Of a stretch of DNA of 64,000 bases, positions 10,981 through 22,499 are shown one piece after another. The stretch is taken from contig NZ_BAABFV010000001.1 of NCBI RefSeq assembly GCF_039541235.1, positions 1,426,001-1,490,000 of the forward strand, given 5' to 3'. The position numbers and the translations under genes were made by a program. The notes beneath the pieces are model-generated. The model was not told the DNA's origin, ran no database searches, and saw nothing but the letters and a program-made list of their open reading frames with translations. Source of the stretch: Kangiella marina (GTDB lineage Bacteria > Pseudomonadota > Gammaproteobacteria > Enterobacterales > Kangiellaceae). The stretch's first letter is position 1; each line of letters opens with the position of its first letter.

Positions 10981-11291
10981 GAAACCTAATTCGTTACCAA
11001 TTGTAGTTGAACATGATTAATATGGGGGCGATCATAATCAATTCGACCCAGAATGACCATTTTTTAGACCAAAAATGTCCACAAAATGCTCGAAAATATT
11101 GATTAGACTGTGATTAAGTTGTAGTAATCTGCTAAGAAATGTTGATAAGATGATGATCCTTATAGAGTTTAAGCTCTAGGTTTGGGGTTTGGCTGTTTCC
11201 TTTTGGCCTATTTTCAAAGCACGCTGATCGCGGTATATTCAGTGCTATGGGTTAAGAGGATCCGACTATCAGTAAATTACAAAGGATAGCC
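10981..11291. other. Divergent intergenic region between def and the LysM gene
   Basis: 311 nt without a credible gene. It must hold the promoters for def (leftward) and the LysM gene (rightward). A candidate -10 TATATT is at 11234-11239 with a poor -35 (TTTCAA) 16 nt upstream, and the LysM gene has an AAGGA Shine-Dalgarno at 11282-11286. I see no strong hairpin or repeat. Confidence 0.5.
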
Positions 11292-12335
11292 ATGAAAAAA
11301 TTAGTTTTAGCAGCAGCTGCAACGGCAGCGCTATTTTTGGGGAGTATCGCAGCACAGGCTGCAGAGCTTCGCGCAGATCATCCTGATACATACGTGGTCG
11401 AAAAAGGTGATACCCTTTGGGATATCTCTGGCCGCTTTTTAACAAAGCCGTGGAACTGGCCTGAAATTTGGCACGTTAACCCGCAAGTTGAAAATCCGCA
11501 TTTGATTTATCCTGGTGATATTTTAAAGCTGGTGTATATCGATGGTAAGCCATACTTGGTTAAAGCCAGTGATGGAACAATTAAGTTGCGTCCGAAAGCG
11601 CGTGTGTTGTCAGAAGGTGATGCGATTACGACAATCCCAATGGATATCATTCGTCCTTTCTTAATTGATGAGCTAGTGGTTGATCCTTCGGTCTTCGAAA
11701 CGGCACCTTATGTGGTTGCGCTCGGTGATGAGCGACTTATTACGGGCGGCTTAGATGATCGAATCTATCTTCGTGGTTTGGATGCTAATGCTGGAAGCAC
11801 GTACGGTGTTTACCGTAGAGGCAAAGAATACCGTGATCCGGTGACGGATGAGTTACTGGGTGTAGAAGCGCGTTATGTTGCCAGTGGTAAAATTGCCAAA
11901 GAAGGTGATCCTGCTACTCTGGATGTTAAAAAGTCAAAGCTGGAAGTGTTAAAAGGTGATGTTTCTTTACCGCGAAATGATGATCCTTTACCGCCAGTTT
12001 ATGCTCCTCGTGCTCCTGAAAGTGACATTGTTGCACAGCTGATTTCGGTCTATGACGGTGTCTCGATTATTGGGCAGTACAACGTCGTGACTTTAAACAA
12101 AGGTGCGCGAGATGGACTTGAGGAAGGACATGTTTTAACGGTCTATCAACGTGGTAAGAAGGTCTTGGACGAAGTCGCTGAAAAGCGTGGGGCTGATGAT
12201 CCTTATGTGACTCTGCCAGAAGAGCGCGCCGGCACTATTATGGTGTTCCGTACCTATGACAAAGTGAGTTTGGCGTTGGTGATGGATGCTGTACGTCCTA
12301 TTCATTTACTTGATGTGGCGCGTAACCCTTACTAA
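11292..12335 (+). CDS. Exported LysM-domain protein
   Basis: Secreted protein with a signal peptide (about residues 1-23, cleavage after AQA) and one LysM peptidoglycan-binding domain near the N-terminus (about residues 34-80: YVVEKGDTLWDISGRF then NPHLIYPGDIL). The remaining about 260 residues have no motif I recognise. The family is regularly encoded next to dprA and divergently from def, as here, but its role is not established to my knowledge. It ends before a strong terminator, so it is probably monocistronic. Confidence 0.9.
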   Translation: MKKLVLAAAATAALFLGSIAAQAAELRADHPDTYVVEKGDTLWDISGRFLTKPWNWPEIWHVNPQVENPHLIYPGDILKLVYIDGKPYLVKASDGTIKLRPKARVLSEGDAITTIPMDIIRPFLIDELVVDPSVFETAPYVVALGDERLITGGLDDRIYLRGLDANAGSTYGVYRRGKEYRDPVTDELLGVEARYVASGKIAKEGDPATLDVKKSKLEVLKGDVSLPRNDDPLPPVYAPRAPESDIVAQLISVYDGVSIIGQYNVVTLNKGARDGLEEGHVLTVYQRGKKVLDEVAEKRGADDPYVTLPEERAGTIMVFRTYDKVSLALVMDAVRPIHLLDVARNPY

Positions 12336-12364
12336 GTGAACTTATTGGTTCGACGAGTTATACT

Positions 12365-12397
12365 AAAACTGGCCTTGTTAAACGCAAGGCCAGTTTT
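12365..12397 (+). terminator. Rho-independent terminator after the LysM gene
   Basis: A perfect 13-bp stem (AAAACTGGCCTTG and its inverse) with a 7-nt loop, followed by TTTTTT. It starts about 30 nt after the stop codon and separates the LysM gene from dprA. The A-run on the left could also serve minus-strand transcription. Confidence 0.88.
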
Positions 12398-12451
12398 TTA
12401 TGGGGAACAGAAAGCCGACACCAATTTACACCATCGATTAAAGGATTAATC

Positions 12452-13579
12452 ATGAATATTAAGAATATAGATTCACCAGAAATGCGCTCTTGGTTAGCAC
12501 TTTCTCACGTCAACATCAGCATTAGTAAGCTGCAACACTTCTTCGAGAATTACTCCTCAATCACTGACTTATTTGAGTTGTCAGAAAAACAGCTACAGTC
12601 ACTAGGCTTTCGCCAAGGTTTAAAGGAAAAGTTGGGTTCGATTGATGACGCACGTTTAGAGCAAGATTTGGCGTGGTTCGACAGTGAGAATAAACACTTA
12701 TTACCTTATACCAGTCATGACTACCCGCCATTGTTGCGAGAGATTGATTCTGCGCCGAAAATACTTTTCGTTCATGGACAAAAAGAAGTGCTTAAACAAC
12801 ATCAAATCGCGATTGTTGGCAGTCGAAATCCAACGCCACAAGGCAAGGATAATGCAATTGAATTTGCACGTACTTTGGGCAAGGCTGGAGCTGTCATAAC
12901 CAGCGGTTTAGCATTGGGTGTGGATGGGTTTGCTCATCAGTCTGTGCTCGATAAGGGGCTTCCTACGATAGCGGTCGCGGGAACGGGTTTGGATCGAGTA
13001 TACCCTGCGCGCCATAAAACGATGGCGCAAAAGATTGTTGAAAACGGTGCTTTAGTGTCCGAGTTTGCAATAGGGACAGGAGTTCGAGCAACCCACTTCC
13101 CGGCGAGAAACCGAATTATTTCTGGCATGAGCTTGGGAACCTTGGTGGTCGAAGCTGCTGTAAAGAGTGGTTCACTAATTACCGCACGCTTAGCGATGGA
13201 GCAAGGACGTGAAGTGTTTGCCATTCCTGGCTCGATTCATAACCCGCTGGCAAGAGGCTGTCACGCATTGATAAAGCAGGGCGTGAAGCTAGTCGAAACG
13301 GCTGAGGAGATCATAGAAGAATTAAGTGCTTTGGCTATTTGGCAAAATGAAAGTTTGTTACAGCCCGAAAAAGACACGAATAAAGCGGTGGAAGGGTTTA
13401 CTTTAGATAAGGAATATCAAGAGCTTATAGAGCATATCGATTACGATACAACCTCAATGGATTGCATCGTTGAGCGTACAGGCCTTGAAATAGATGTAGT
13501 CAGCCATATGTTATTACTGTTAGAATTAAATGACCATATTGTGAGTGTGGCGGGCGGATACCAGCGCCGGTCCAGCTAG
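12452..13579 (+). CDS. dprA: DNA-processing protein DprA/Smf
   Basis: Cytoplasmic protein that binds incoming single-stranded DNA and loads RecA during transformation; it is also widespread in bacteria not known to be competent. The Rossmann-like core shows IVGSRNPTPQG (about residue 130), SGLALGVDGFAHQ and FPARNRIISG. A small C-terminal winged-helix domain (about residues 310-370) follows. The 375 residues are typical. smg follows after 82 nt and is probably cotranscribed. The usual topA partner after smg is absent here. Confidence 0.95.
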   Translation: MNIKNIDSPEMRSWLALSHVNISISKLQHFFENYSSITDLFELSEKQLQSLGFRQGLKEKLGSIDDARLEQDLAWFDSENKHLLPYTSHDYPPLLREIDSAPKILFVHGQKEVLKQHQIAIVGSRNPTPQGKDNAIEFARTLGKAGAVITSGLALGVDGFAHQSVLDKGLPTIAVAGTGLDRVYPARHKTMAQKIVENGALVSEFAIGTGVRATHFPARNRIISGMSLGTLVVEAAVKSGSLITARLAMEQGREVFAIPGSIHNPLARGCHALIKQGVKLVETAEEIIEELSALAIWQNESLLQPEKDTNKAVEGFTLDKEYQELIEHIDYDTTSMDCIVERTGLEIDVVSHMLLLLELNDHIVSVAGGYQRRSS

Positions 13580-13661
13580 AGAACGCAGTCCCTTTAGCGA
13601 CACTTAGCAAGTGGGTTCAGTGACTTTAACGGCAATCTATAGCCTAAACCAAGAGAGTCAA

Positions 13662-14141
13662 ATGAAAGAAGACGTACTTGACGTACTACTTTATATCTTT
13701 GAAAACTTCCAAGACGAAGAAAACAACCACATATTGGCCAATGACACCTTAGTTGAAGCCCTCGAAGACGTTGGTTTTACGGATGGCGAGATTAAAGGTG
13801 CGATTGATTGGTTAGATGGGTTGGTTCTAGCGACTTCTGAACACTTCAAGCCGACACCTGAAGCCAGTCAGTCGATTCGTTTGTTTTCGCCAGAAGAGCA
13901 AATCATTTTAACGCCAGCAGTTCAAGGTGCGATTATGTACTTCGAACAGCGCGGAATTTTGGATGCTCACGCTCGCGAAATGGTGATCGATCGAATGACA
14001 GCATTGGGTCAACATGAAGATGAAGAAGTGGCATTAGAACGTCTACGCTGGGTAGTCATGATGGTCTTGTTTAATATGCAGGATCGAGATGCCGAGTTCG
14101 CTTGGGTAGAAAACTTAGAGAGTGGTTCTTTCGCTCACTAG
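13662..14141 (+). CDS. smg: Smg family protein (DUF494)
   Basis: 159-residue member of the Smg/DUF494 family, recognised from MKEDVLDVLLYIFENF at the start and its dprA-linked position. The molecular function is unknown. The frame is open further upstream to 13611, but the ATG at 13662 matches the conserved family N-terminus and has an AAGAGAG Shine-Dalgarno about 6-10 nt before it, so the longer form is rejected. The protein is acidic and helical with no membrane segment. Confidence 0.9.
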   Translation: MKEDVLDVLLYIFENFQDEENNHILANDTLVEALEDVGFTDGEIKGAIDWLDGLVLATSEHFKPTPEASQSIRLFSPEEQIILTPAVQGAIMYFEQRGILDAHAREMVIDRMTALGQHEDEEVALERLRWVVMMVLFNMQDRDAEFAWVENLESGSFAH

Positions 14142-14350
14142 TCTAATCTAGAGCAAAAGTTCCACGCCGACAGCGGCAATGCGCCGTCATCAAAAGCGTA
14201 GCAGCTAAAACTGCTGACAGCCTTTTCTTCTCACTTTTTTAGACATCTTTACCAAGATTTACACCGCACTTTAAGTAACAATAAGCTTTTTAGCGTACAA
14301 TTTGACGTCATATTAGGCGTGCCTTCTTGAATAGCGAAAAGATCCTCACC

Positions 14351-15190
14351 ATGTTAAGTGTATCGTTGGGCCCATTGAGTTTGCCGGTCGACAGACTACT
14401 GCTATTGATCAGCTTTGCTGCCGCTATGCTGGTAGCTTACCTCGTTGGACGGCGTAATCAGTCGCCAGCCGATGGTAAAATAGCGACGATTTTTATCGGC
14501 TCGATGCTGGTCGCTAGACTGGTATTTGTAGCTCAATACTGGGAGCAGTACCAGGTAAGCTGGTGGTCGGTGATTGATATTCGTGATGCGGGCTTTAACC
14601 CTTGGGCAGGTGTTGGAACGGCGGTTTTAATGACGCTGTATATGTTGAGCCAACACAAAAAAATTCGTAAAGCCTTAGTCAGTGGTTTAAGCGCAGGCGC
14701 GGGATTATGGTTACTGGTGATGGCATCTTTGTGGATGATCAGAGATACGTCGCAGCAACTACCAACCATTGTGGTGCAAGAGCTGTCAGGTAACAGCGTC
14801 GAGATAGGCGAAATTGAGGCTGGTAAGCCTCGGGTCATCAACTTATGGGCAACCTGGTGTCCGCCCTGTCGTCGTGAGATGCCGGTGCTACAAGCGGCAC
14901 AACAAAATACGGACGAGATTGGGTTTATTTTTGCCAATCAAGGTGAACACCAAGCGGTGATTAAGCAGTACTTAGACACTGAATCACTAGCGTTGCGCAA
15001 TGTCACGGCAGATAGCAAGGCCCTATTAGGCCAAATGGTTGGCAGTCGAGCCCTACCGACGACATTATTCATTGACGGACAAGGGCGAATTGTTGATGCT
15101 CACTTAGGTGAGCTGTCTCATGCTAAACTGGCATCAAAACTAGAACGGTTGAAGACGCTCAATAAAGAGCAGTCAAAGGTGAACAATTAA
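14351..15190 (+). CDS. TlpA-like thioredoxin with an Lgt-like membrane domain
   Basis: Predicted membrane-anchored periplasmic thiol-disulfide protein. The C-terminal thioredoxin domain (from about residue 135) has the TlpA/ResA-type site WATWCPPCRREMP, with cysteines at about residues 170 and 173. The N-terminal about 130 residues hold 3-4 membrane segments, and the stretch ARLVFV...DIRDAGFNPWAG resembles the ARLGYV...GGMSFHGG region of prolipoprotein diacylglyceryl transferase, without its full catalytic core. An upstream TTG at 14327 would add eight residues; neither start has a good Shine-Dalgarno. The stop overlaps the start of the DsbG-like gene (TAATG), so the two are translationally coupled and probably work together. 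Confidence 0.82.
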   Translation: MLSVSLGPLSLPVDRLLLLISFAAAMLVAYLVGRRNQSPADGKIATIFIGSMLVARLVFVAQYWEQYQVSWWSVIDIRDAGFNPWAGVGTAVLMTLYMLSQHKKIRKALVSGLSAGAGLWLLVMASLWMIRDTSQQLPTIVVQELSGNSVEIGEIEAGKPRVINLWATWCPPCRREMPVLQAAQQNTDEIGFIFANQGEHQAVIKQYLDTESLALRNVTADSKALLGQMVGSRALPTTLFIDGQGRIVDAHLGELSHAKLASKLERLKTLNKEQSKVNN

Positions 15191-16023
15191 TGAAAAAACG
15201 GTATATATTGGCGAGTATACTCGCGTTATCACTAAACGCCTGTGCGGATGAGAAAGCGGAAAATGACGGTGTCTTAAAGACTGAGCAAAATCAGGAGCAA
15301 GGAGCGTTGGAGCGTGTTAAACAATACCCTGCACCGATTGAGAGTATCATTGACCAAGGCGTTGAAATTATCGATACGTTCGAAGCGCCAGCGGGCATGA
15401 TCGGCTACGCAGGGATGATGCGAGGCCAACCGTTAGCCATATATGTTACCAGCGATAAAGAGCATGCCATTGTTGGAACCTTGATCGATAAAGACGGCGT
15501 TAACTTAACCGTAGATGTTATGGATTCTCTGGTGGAAGGGCCTAGAATGGAGCGAGCCTGGAAAGAGCTTGAGGAAAGCGCTTGGGTAGCCGATGGCAGC
15601 GATGACGCGCCAGTGATCATTTATACCTTTACCGATACCAACTGTCCTTATTGTCATAAATTTCGAGAAGCTGCGGAGCCTTGGATCAAAGCCGGAAAGG
15701 TCCAGCTACGCCATATCCTAGTCGCGATATTGCGTAAAAGCAGTATGAGCAAAGGGGCAACCATTCTGGGCAGCGACGACCCTGAAGCGATGATGCAGCA
15801 GCATAACAATGCTTTTAGCCAAGGTGGTGTGACGGTTGACCCTGCAGCGGTAGAAAAAGGACAAGTTAGAGTTCAATTGAATACCAACATGATGCAGCGC
15901 CTAGGTTTCGGCGCAACACCAACATCACTGTATAAAGATCAAAACGGCAAGATTAAAAGCGTTCAAGGAATGCCGCAAGGCGATATGCTAGAACAAATGA
16001 TGGGCAGTCCTAAGCCAGAGTAA
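15190..16023 (+). CDS. DsbG/DsbC-like thiol:disulfide interchange lipoprotein
   Basis: 277-residue exported redox protein. The N-terminus has a signal with a possible lipobox (SLNAC, Cys18). A dimerisation-like region precedes a thioredoxin fold with the active site CPYC at residues 152-155 (TDTNCPYCHKF), followed by a helical insertion and a cis-proline loop (GATPTSLY), as in DsbG. Its coupling to the TlpA-like gene suggests the membrane protein could keep this one reduced, the role DsbD plays for DsbC/DsbG; that is inference. The stop codon TAA forms the loop of a perfect 8-bp hairpin (16013-16031) that has no T-run. Confidence 0.85.
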   Translation: MKKRYILASILALSLNACADEKAENDGVLKTEQNQEQGALERVKQYPAPIESIIDQGVEIIDTFEAPAGMIGYAGMMRGQPLAIYVTSDKEHAIVGTLIDKDGVNLTVDVMDSLVEGPRMERAWKELEESAWVADGSDDAPVIIYTFTDTNCPYCHKFREAAEPWIKAGKVQLRHILVAILRKSSMSKGATILGSDDPEAMMQQHNNAFSQGGVTVDPAAVEKGQVRVQLNTNMMQRLGFGATPTSLYKDQNGKIKSVQGMPQGDMLEQMMGSPKPE

Positions 16024-16047
16024 CTCTGGCTATGGAAATACGGGTGT

Positions 16048-16356
16048 TTAGCGTCTTTCGGGAGCTATTTTCTTAATCGCTTTGGCGAATGCTTGATGCT
16101 CTATCGGGTTCACCGTTTTATGCACTATTTTAGTACTGGCTGGGTGTTGGCTTAAGCAATTACCATCCTTCCAGTTGATTTGTGGCCTGACGGGTCTTGG
16201 AACGAAGCCGCCCCCACAGTTTGAGCAGACATTAAGCAATATATCATCAACGCAGTCACGGCAAAACGTGCACTCAAAAGTGCAGATCATGGCTTCCGTA
16301 GACTCTGGCGGAAGCGATTTATTGCAGTGTTCGCAAGTAGGTCTTAGCTCTAGCAC
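16048..16356 (-). CDS. DUF1272 cysteine-rich protein
   Basis: 102-residue protein that starts MLELRPTCEHC and contains several CxxC pairs (CEHC, CTFC, CRDC-type, CSNC), the pattern of the DUF1272 family, probably zinc-binding. Function is unknown. It lies 10 nt after the DUF2569 gene on the same strand and converges with the DsbG-like gene. About 35 residues after the cysteine-rich part look unstructured. Confidence 0.85.
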   Translation of the reverse strand: MLELRPTCEHCNKSLPPESTEAMICTFECTFCRDCVDDILLNVCSNCGGGFVPRPVRPQINWKDGNCLSQHPASTKIVHKTVNPIEHQAFAKAIKKIAPERR

Positions 16357-16366
16357 AAATCACTCC

Positions 16367-16924
16367 CTATGCTTCATTTGGTATAGAGGTTGTAGTACTA
16401 ACTTGTTCTTCATTATCGCTATCAGGACGAGTAAAAGTCTTTTTTACCCTTTCCGACATGAGCATGTAAGGTATCCAAATGGCGGCATAAACAATACTCC
16501 TTGCTAACAGTTTGATCGTTTCAGCGTTGAAAATTGATACCTCAGGTAGGATTTTATTAACCATGACAGAGTCCAATAGCACGATGAAAGGAACTAGCGA
16601 GATGACAAGGATAAAGATGCGGGGGAAAGCTTTATGCTTATAAAAGAATAAGAATAATAAACTCAGCCAAGCAAGCAATAGAGCAATGTTTAAGGCTAAT
16701 TCAGCATAGAATAAAGCAGCAAAGTACTCGATATAATAATCGGATGAGGGATCACTTAAAACTGCCAATGTCCCGTCAGATATCAATGGAAAGAGCTCTT
16801 GGTTGAGTTGGTATGAGAGCAGTATCGGATTAAGTACAATACCAATGGCCACGACGATAAGCCAACCGCCAAGCCCTTTTAAGTAGTTAGGGTCGTCATC
16901 AAAAGCTTGAAGTTTATTGTCCAT
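16367..16924 (-). CDS. DUF2569 membrane protein
   Basis: 185-residue inner-membrane protein with four predicted membrane segments. The N-terminal LKGLGGWLIVVAIGIVLNPI is characteristic of DUF2569. Function is unknown. The C-terminus is polar. It is probably cotranscribed with the downstream DUF1272 gene, with 10 nt between them. Confidence 0.85.
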   Translation of the reverse strand: MDNKLQAFDDDPNYLKGLGGWLIVVAIGIVLNPILLSYQLNQELFPLISDGTLAVLSDPSSDYYIEYFAALFYAELALNIALLLAWLSLLFLFFYKHKAFPRIFILVISLVPFIVLLDSVMVNKILPEVSIFNAETIKLLARSIVYAAIWIPYMLMSERVKKTFTRPDSDNEEQVSTTTSIPNEA

Positions 16925-17150
16925 TTAGATCCTTTTTAGTATGTTTTTTTGAAAATGTAGCACGAATAAAGCGTGATGGCATAAAAGATTGAGAAAATAG
17001 TGGTCTGAACCTACACAAGAGCAGGCTAAGCCGGTAAAATTCGCCATAATGTCGTAAACCCTTTGTTTATGCCATACTTAAAGACTTTTGAACGCTGAGC
17101 GACACTTCTCGAGCGTTTCTAATACACAGTATATTAACGAGTCGAATCAT

Positions 17151-18715
<1,565 letters not shown>

Positions 18716-18728
18716 GCGAATTATATAA

Positions 18729-19754
<1,026 letters not shown>

Positions 19755-19775
19755 AGACGTTAACGAGAAGCTATT

Positions 19776-20672
19776 TTGACCGTCATTTTAAACGCCATCA
19801 TCCCAGTCGCCCTTGTGGTGCTGATTGGGGTGGTGTTAAGTAAGTGGCGGTTGGTACGCACGGAGTTCTTCGAAGACCTATCCAAGGTCGTGTTCAAAGC
19901 ATTCGTCCCCGTCTTTTTATTCGTCAATGTCTATGAAACCGGTTTAGAGGATATTGGCACTACACTGTTCGCCTACTTTACGCCCGTTCTAATCATCTTT
20001 GTGGTTCTGGCCTTAACCATGAGTCATCGCATCGCCTTAACCTCGACCTTCTCCAACAATGTTTTAGTCGGTATACCGGTGATTTTATCGGTCACTGGGC
20101 AGAAAGGTTTGGTCATTAGTTTGGCAGTTATCTCAGGGCACAGCCTAATTTTGTTTAGCAGCTTTTTCTTGTTTTCAACGCGAGTGAACGTAACACCGTC
20201 GAAATTTAAAGCTGCGCTTGGAATTTTTAGTAATCCCGTCATTCTCGGCGTTGTTTTGGGGTTGATATTTAACGTTTTTGAGATTCCTATTCCCAAACAG
20301 TTATTCACGCCTCTGGAAATGGTTTCCGATGCTGCGTTGCCGTTAGCCTTAATAATTTTAGGGAGTTCGCTCGCGAGTCTTGGGACTCTTAGCCGTTCGG
20401 TAATTAAAAAAACAGCTTTGGTGACCACAATAAAGTTAGTACTGTTACCGCTGGCGGTCTTTAGTTTTGGTTATTGGGTTATAGGGCTTGGCCCGACACA
20501 CTTGCTATCGTTAACCATTCTCGCCGCATGCCCTACCGGGATCAGCGTCATGCCTTTTGTGGAAGCGGTTGAAACGGATCGCAAAATAGCCCATAACACC
20601 ATAGCGTTAAGTACTTTGTTGTCGGTGGTGACGATTCCGACTACGATATGGTTAGTACAAACCCTACACTAG
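19776..20672 (+). CDS. AEC-family transporter (auxin efflux carrier-like permease)
   Basis: 298-residue inner-membrane protein with about ten hydrophobic segments in two halves, typical of the AEC/MdcF-YfdV family. The start VILNAIIPVALVVLIGVVLSK and the late ILAACPTGISVMPF are family-like. The start is TTG with a GAGAAG Shine-Dalgarno about 6 nt upstream. The substrate is unknown; related proteins move small carboxylates. It follows hemB by 21 nt and may be read from the same transcript. Confidence 0.85.
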   Translation: MTVILNAIIPVALVVLIGVVLSKWRLVRTEFFEDLSKVVFKAFVPVFLFVNVYETGLEDIGTTLFAYFTPVLIIFVVLALTMSHRIALTSTFSNNVLVGIPVILSVTGQKGLVISLAVISGHSLILFSSFFLFSTRVNVTPSKFKAALGIFSNPVILGVVLGLIFNVFEIPIPKQLFTPLEMVSDAALPLALIILGSSLASLGTLSRSVIKKTALVTTIKLVLLPLAVFSFGYWVIGLGPTHLLSLTILAACPTGISVMPFVEAVETDRKIAHNTIALSTLLSVVTIPTTIWLVQTLH

Positions 20673-20723
20673 CCCGATCTGGCGAGTCCGGGGTATTCTA
20701 AAGCCGATAGATAGAGGTATCTC

Positions 20724-21440
20724 ATGAAGTTATTCAAGGTAGCTATGACGGTAGCATTTACTTTACTGGTGGCGACGAGTTGTAAGACCACAGATATAAA
20801 CCGAGTTCTGGATAGTATTGGCGGTAACCAGCCTTTATCGGAACAAACGGTCGTGGCGGGATTGAAACAAGCGTTGGAAGTCGGGACGAAAAATAGTGTT
20901 AACAGTACGAATCGCCCCGGAGGTTTTAGTAACAACCCACTGATTAAGATTGTGGTGCCTGAAAAGCTGGATAATGCAGCGAGCACACTGCGCAAAGTGG
21001 GTTTAGGAAGCTACGTTGATAACTTTGAAATGCAGATGAATCGTGCCGCTGAGAAAGCCTCGGGTGAAGCAACCGAAGTGTTTATTGGGGCTATCAGCTC
21101 GATGTCGATTGCAGATGCTTGGGGGATTTTGCGCGGCGGTGATAATGCAGCAACCGATTACTTTCGCACAAAAACGCAAACGAGCTTAGAGCGACGGTTC
21201 CAGCCTATTATTACCAGCAGCATGGAAAAAGTTGGTTTTTATAATGACTACAAACAGTTGTTAGGTGCCTATGAAAAACTGCCCTTTGCCGACAAGCCAA
21301 ACATGAACATAGAAGATTATGTGATGCAAGAGACCTTAGGCGGGTTGTTTACGTTAGTGGCGCAGGAAGAAAGGAAAATTCGTGATAACCCAGTTGCACG
21401 AACAACGGAACTCTTACGCAAAGTTTTTTCTCAGCAATAA
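20724..21440 (+). CDS. DUF4197 exported (lipo)protein
   Basis: 238-residue protein with an N-terminal signal ending at a possible lipobox (ATSC, Cys20). The body matches DUF4197: an ALEVGTKNSV-like block, an IKIVVPEKL region, then DAWGILRGGDNAATDYFR. Function is unknown and the protein is expected in the periplasm. It is followed by a strong terminator, ending the tsaC-hemF-hemB run. Confidence 0.87.
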   Translation: MKLFKVAMTVAFTLLVATSCKTTDINRVLDSIGGNQPLSEQTVVAGLKQALEVGTKNSVNSTNRPGGFSNNPLIKIVVPEKLDNAASTLRKVGLGSYVDNFEMQMNRAAEKASGEATEVFIGAISSMSIADAWGILRGGDNAATDYFRTKTQTSLERRFQPIITSSMEKVGFYNDYKQLLGAYEKLPFADKPNMNIEDYVMQETLGGLFTLVAQEERKIRDNPVARTTELLRKVFSQQ

Positions 21441-21522
21441 ATGCCACTATTCGTGTGGCCAAGATAAAAGCGCTTCCTCCTTAAGAAATACAGGGCTCTA
21501 GAATCTAAGCCACGAGTAAAGC

Positions 21523-21550
21523 ACAAAAGGCCAGACCTCTGGCCTTTTGT
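21523..21550 (+). terminator. Hairpin terminator after the DUF4197 gene
   Basis: A perfect 13-bp inverted repeat (ACAAAAGGCCAGA and its inverse) with almost no loop beyond CC, so the real loop will open 1-2 pairs. The right arm supplies TTTT. It lies 83 nt after the stop codon. Confidence 0.7.
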
Positions 21551-21600
21551 GGTGAAATAAGGTATCTATAGACCAGTCTTATAGAAACATAGGTATTTTC

Positions 21601-22488
21601 TTGAGTGTAAAAGTAAAAGAAGTGCAGTTTACGGCTGACGATGGCTTCGAACTACACGGAGCGGTGTTTTCATCAATCGATTCGCCACATCAACGTGCGG
21701 GCAAGACCGAGCAATTGCTTATCATTGGTTCTGCATTCGGTGTCCCCTATCAATATTACAAGCATGTCGCTAGTTTTCTCGCGGAGCAAGGAATCATAGT
21801 CCTTGTGTTTGATTACCGTGGAATCAGTCATTCGGTCAATGGCAACATGGCGACAGATAGCATATTGATGCAGCATTGGGGGGAGTTGGACTTAGAGGCG
21901 GCAATTCAGTTTGCCGGCAACCAGTACCAGCCAGAGCGGTTGAGCTATATGGGGCACAGTGCTGGCGGTCAGATCATTGGGCTAGCGCCGTCAAGTCATC
22001 GATTCGATAGAATAATAATTGCGGCGAGTGGTGTGGGTTCTTGGCGCTTATGGCCGGGGTTGCAGAAATATGCATTAGCTGCAGTTTGGTATTTAGTGTT
22101 TCCATTGGTGATGGCGCTTCAGTTTGGAGACTATTTTAAGTCACGGTTTTTAGGCCCCATCCCTGTGCCAAAAAATGCGGTCAAGCAGTGGTTGCGCTGG
22201 GCTCGGTCAAAAGAATACCTCTTTAGTCCTGAGCATCATTTGGATATTTCAAATTACCAAAACATCGAAGCAAAGCTCCTTGGCATGACCATCACCGACG
22301 ACTGGTATGCACCAAAAGAAGCGAGAGACGGATTACTGAAACACTATCCTAATGCGAGGAAAACCATTGTAGAAATATCACCTGAATCAATAGGACTTAA
22401 ACGTATTGGACACTTTGGTCTGTTTAAGAAAAAGCAAGAAATCCGACAAGGAATATGGCAACCTATAGTTAATTTTTTACAAGACTAG
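21601..22488 (+). CDS. Alpha/beta hydrolase
   Basis: 295-residue serine hydrolase-fold protein. The nucleophile elbow is GHSAGG (about residues 118-123), a classical GxSxG. LVFDYRGIS supplies the conserved DYRG strand, and a late HFGLF could hold the catalytic His. The start is TTG at 21601 with only a weak Shine-Dalgarno. The substrate is unknown. A thioesterase gene follows after 11 nt, so the pair is probably cotranscribed. Confidence 0.82.
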   Translation: MSVKVKEVQFTADDGFELHGAVFSSIDSPHQRAGKTEQLLIIGSAFGVPYQYYKHVASFLAEQGIIVLVFDYRGISHSVNGNMATDSILMQHWGELDLEAAIQFAGNQYQPERLSYMGHSAGGQIIGLAPSSHRFDRIIIAASGVGSWRLWPGLQKYALAAVWYLVFPLVMALQFGDYFKSRFLGPIPVPKNAVKQWLRWARSKEYLFSPEHHLDISNYQNIEAKLLGMTITDDWYAPKEARDGLLKHYPNARKTIVEISPESIGLKRIGHFGLFKKKQEIRQGIWQPIVNFLQD

Positions 22489-22499
22489 GAAGTACCTCA

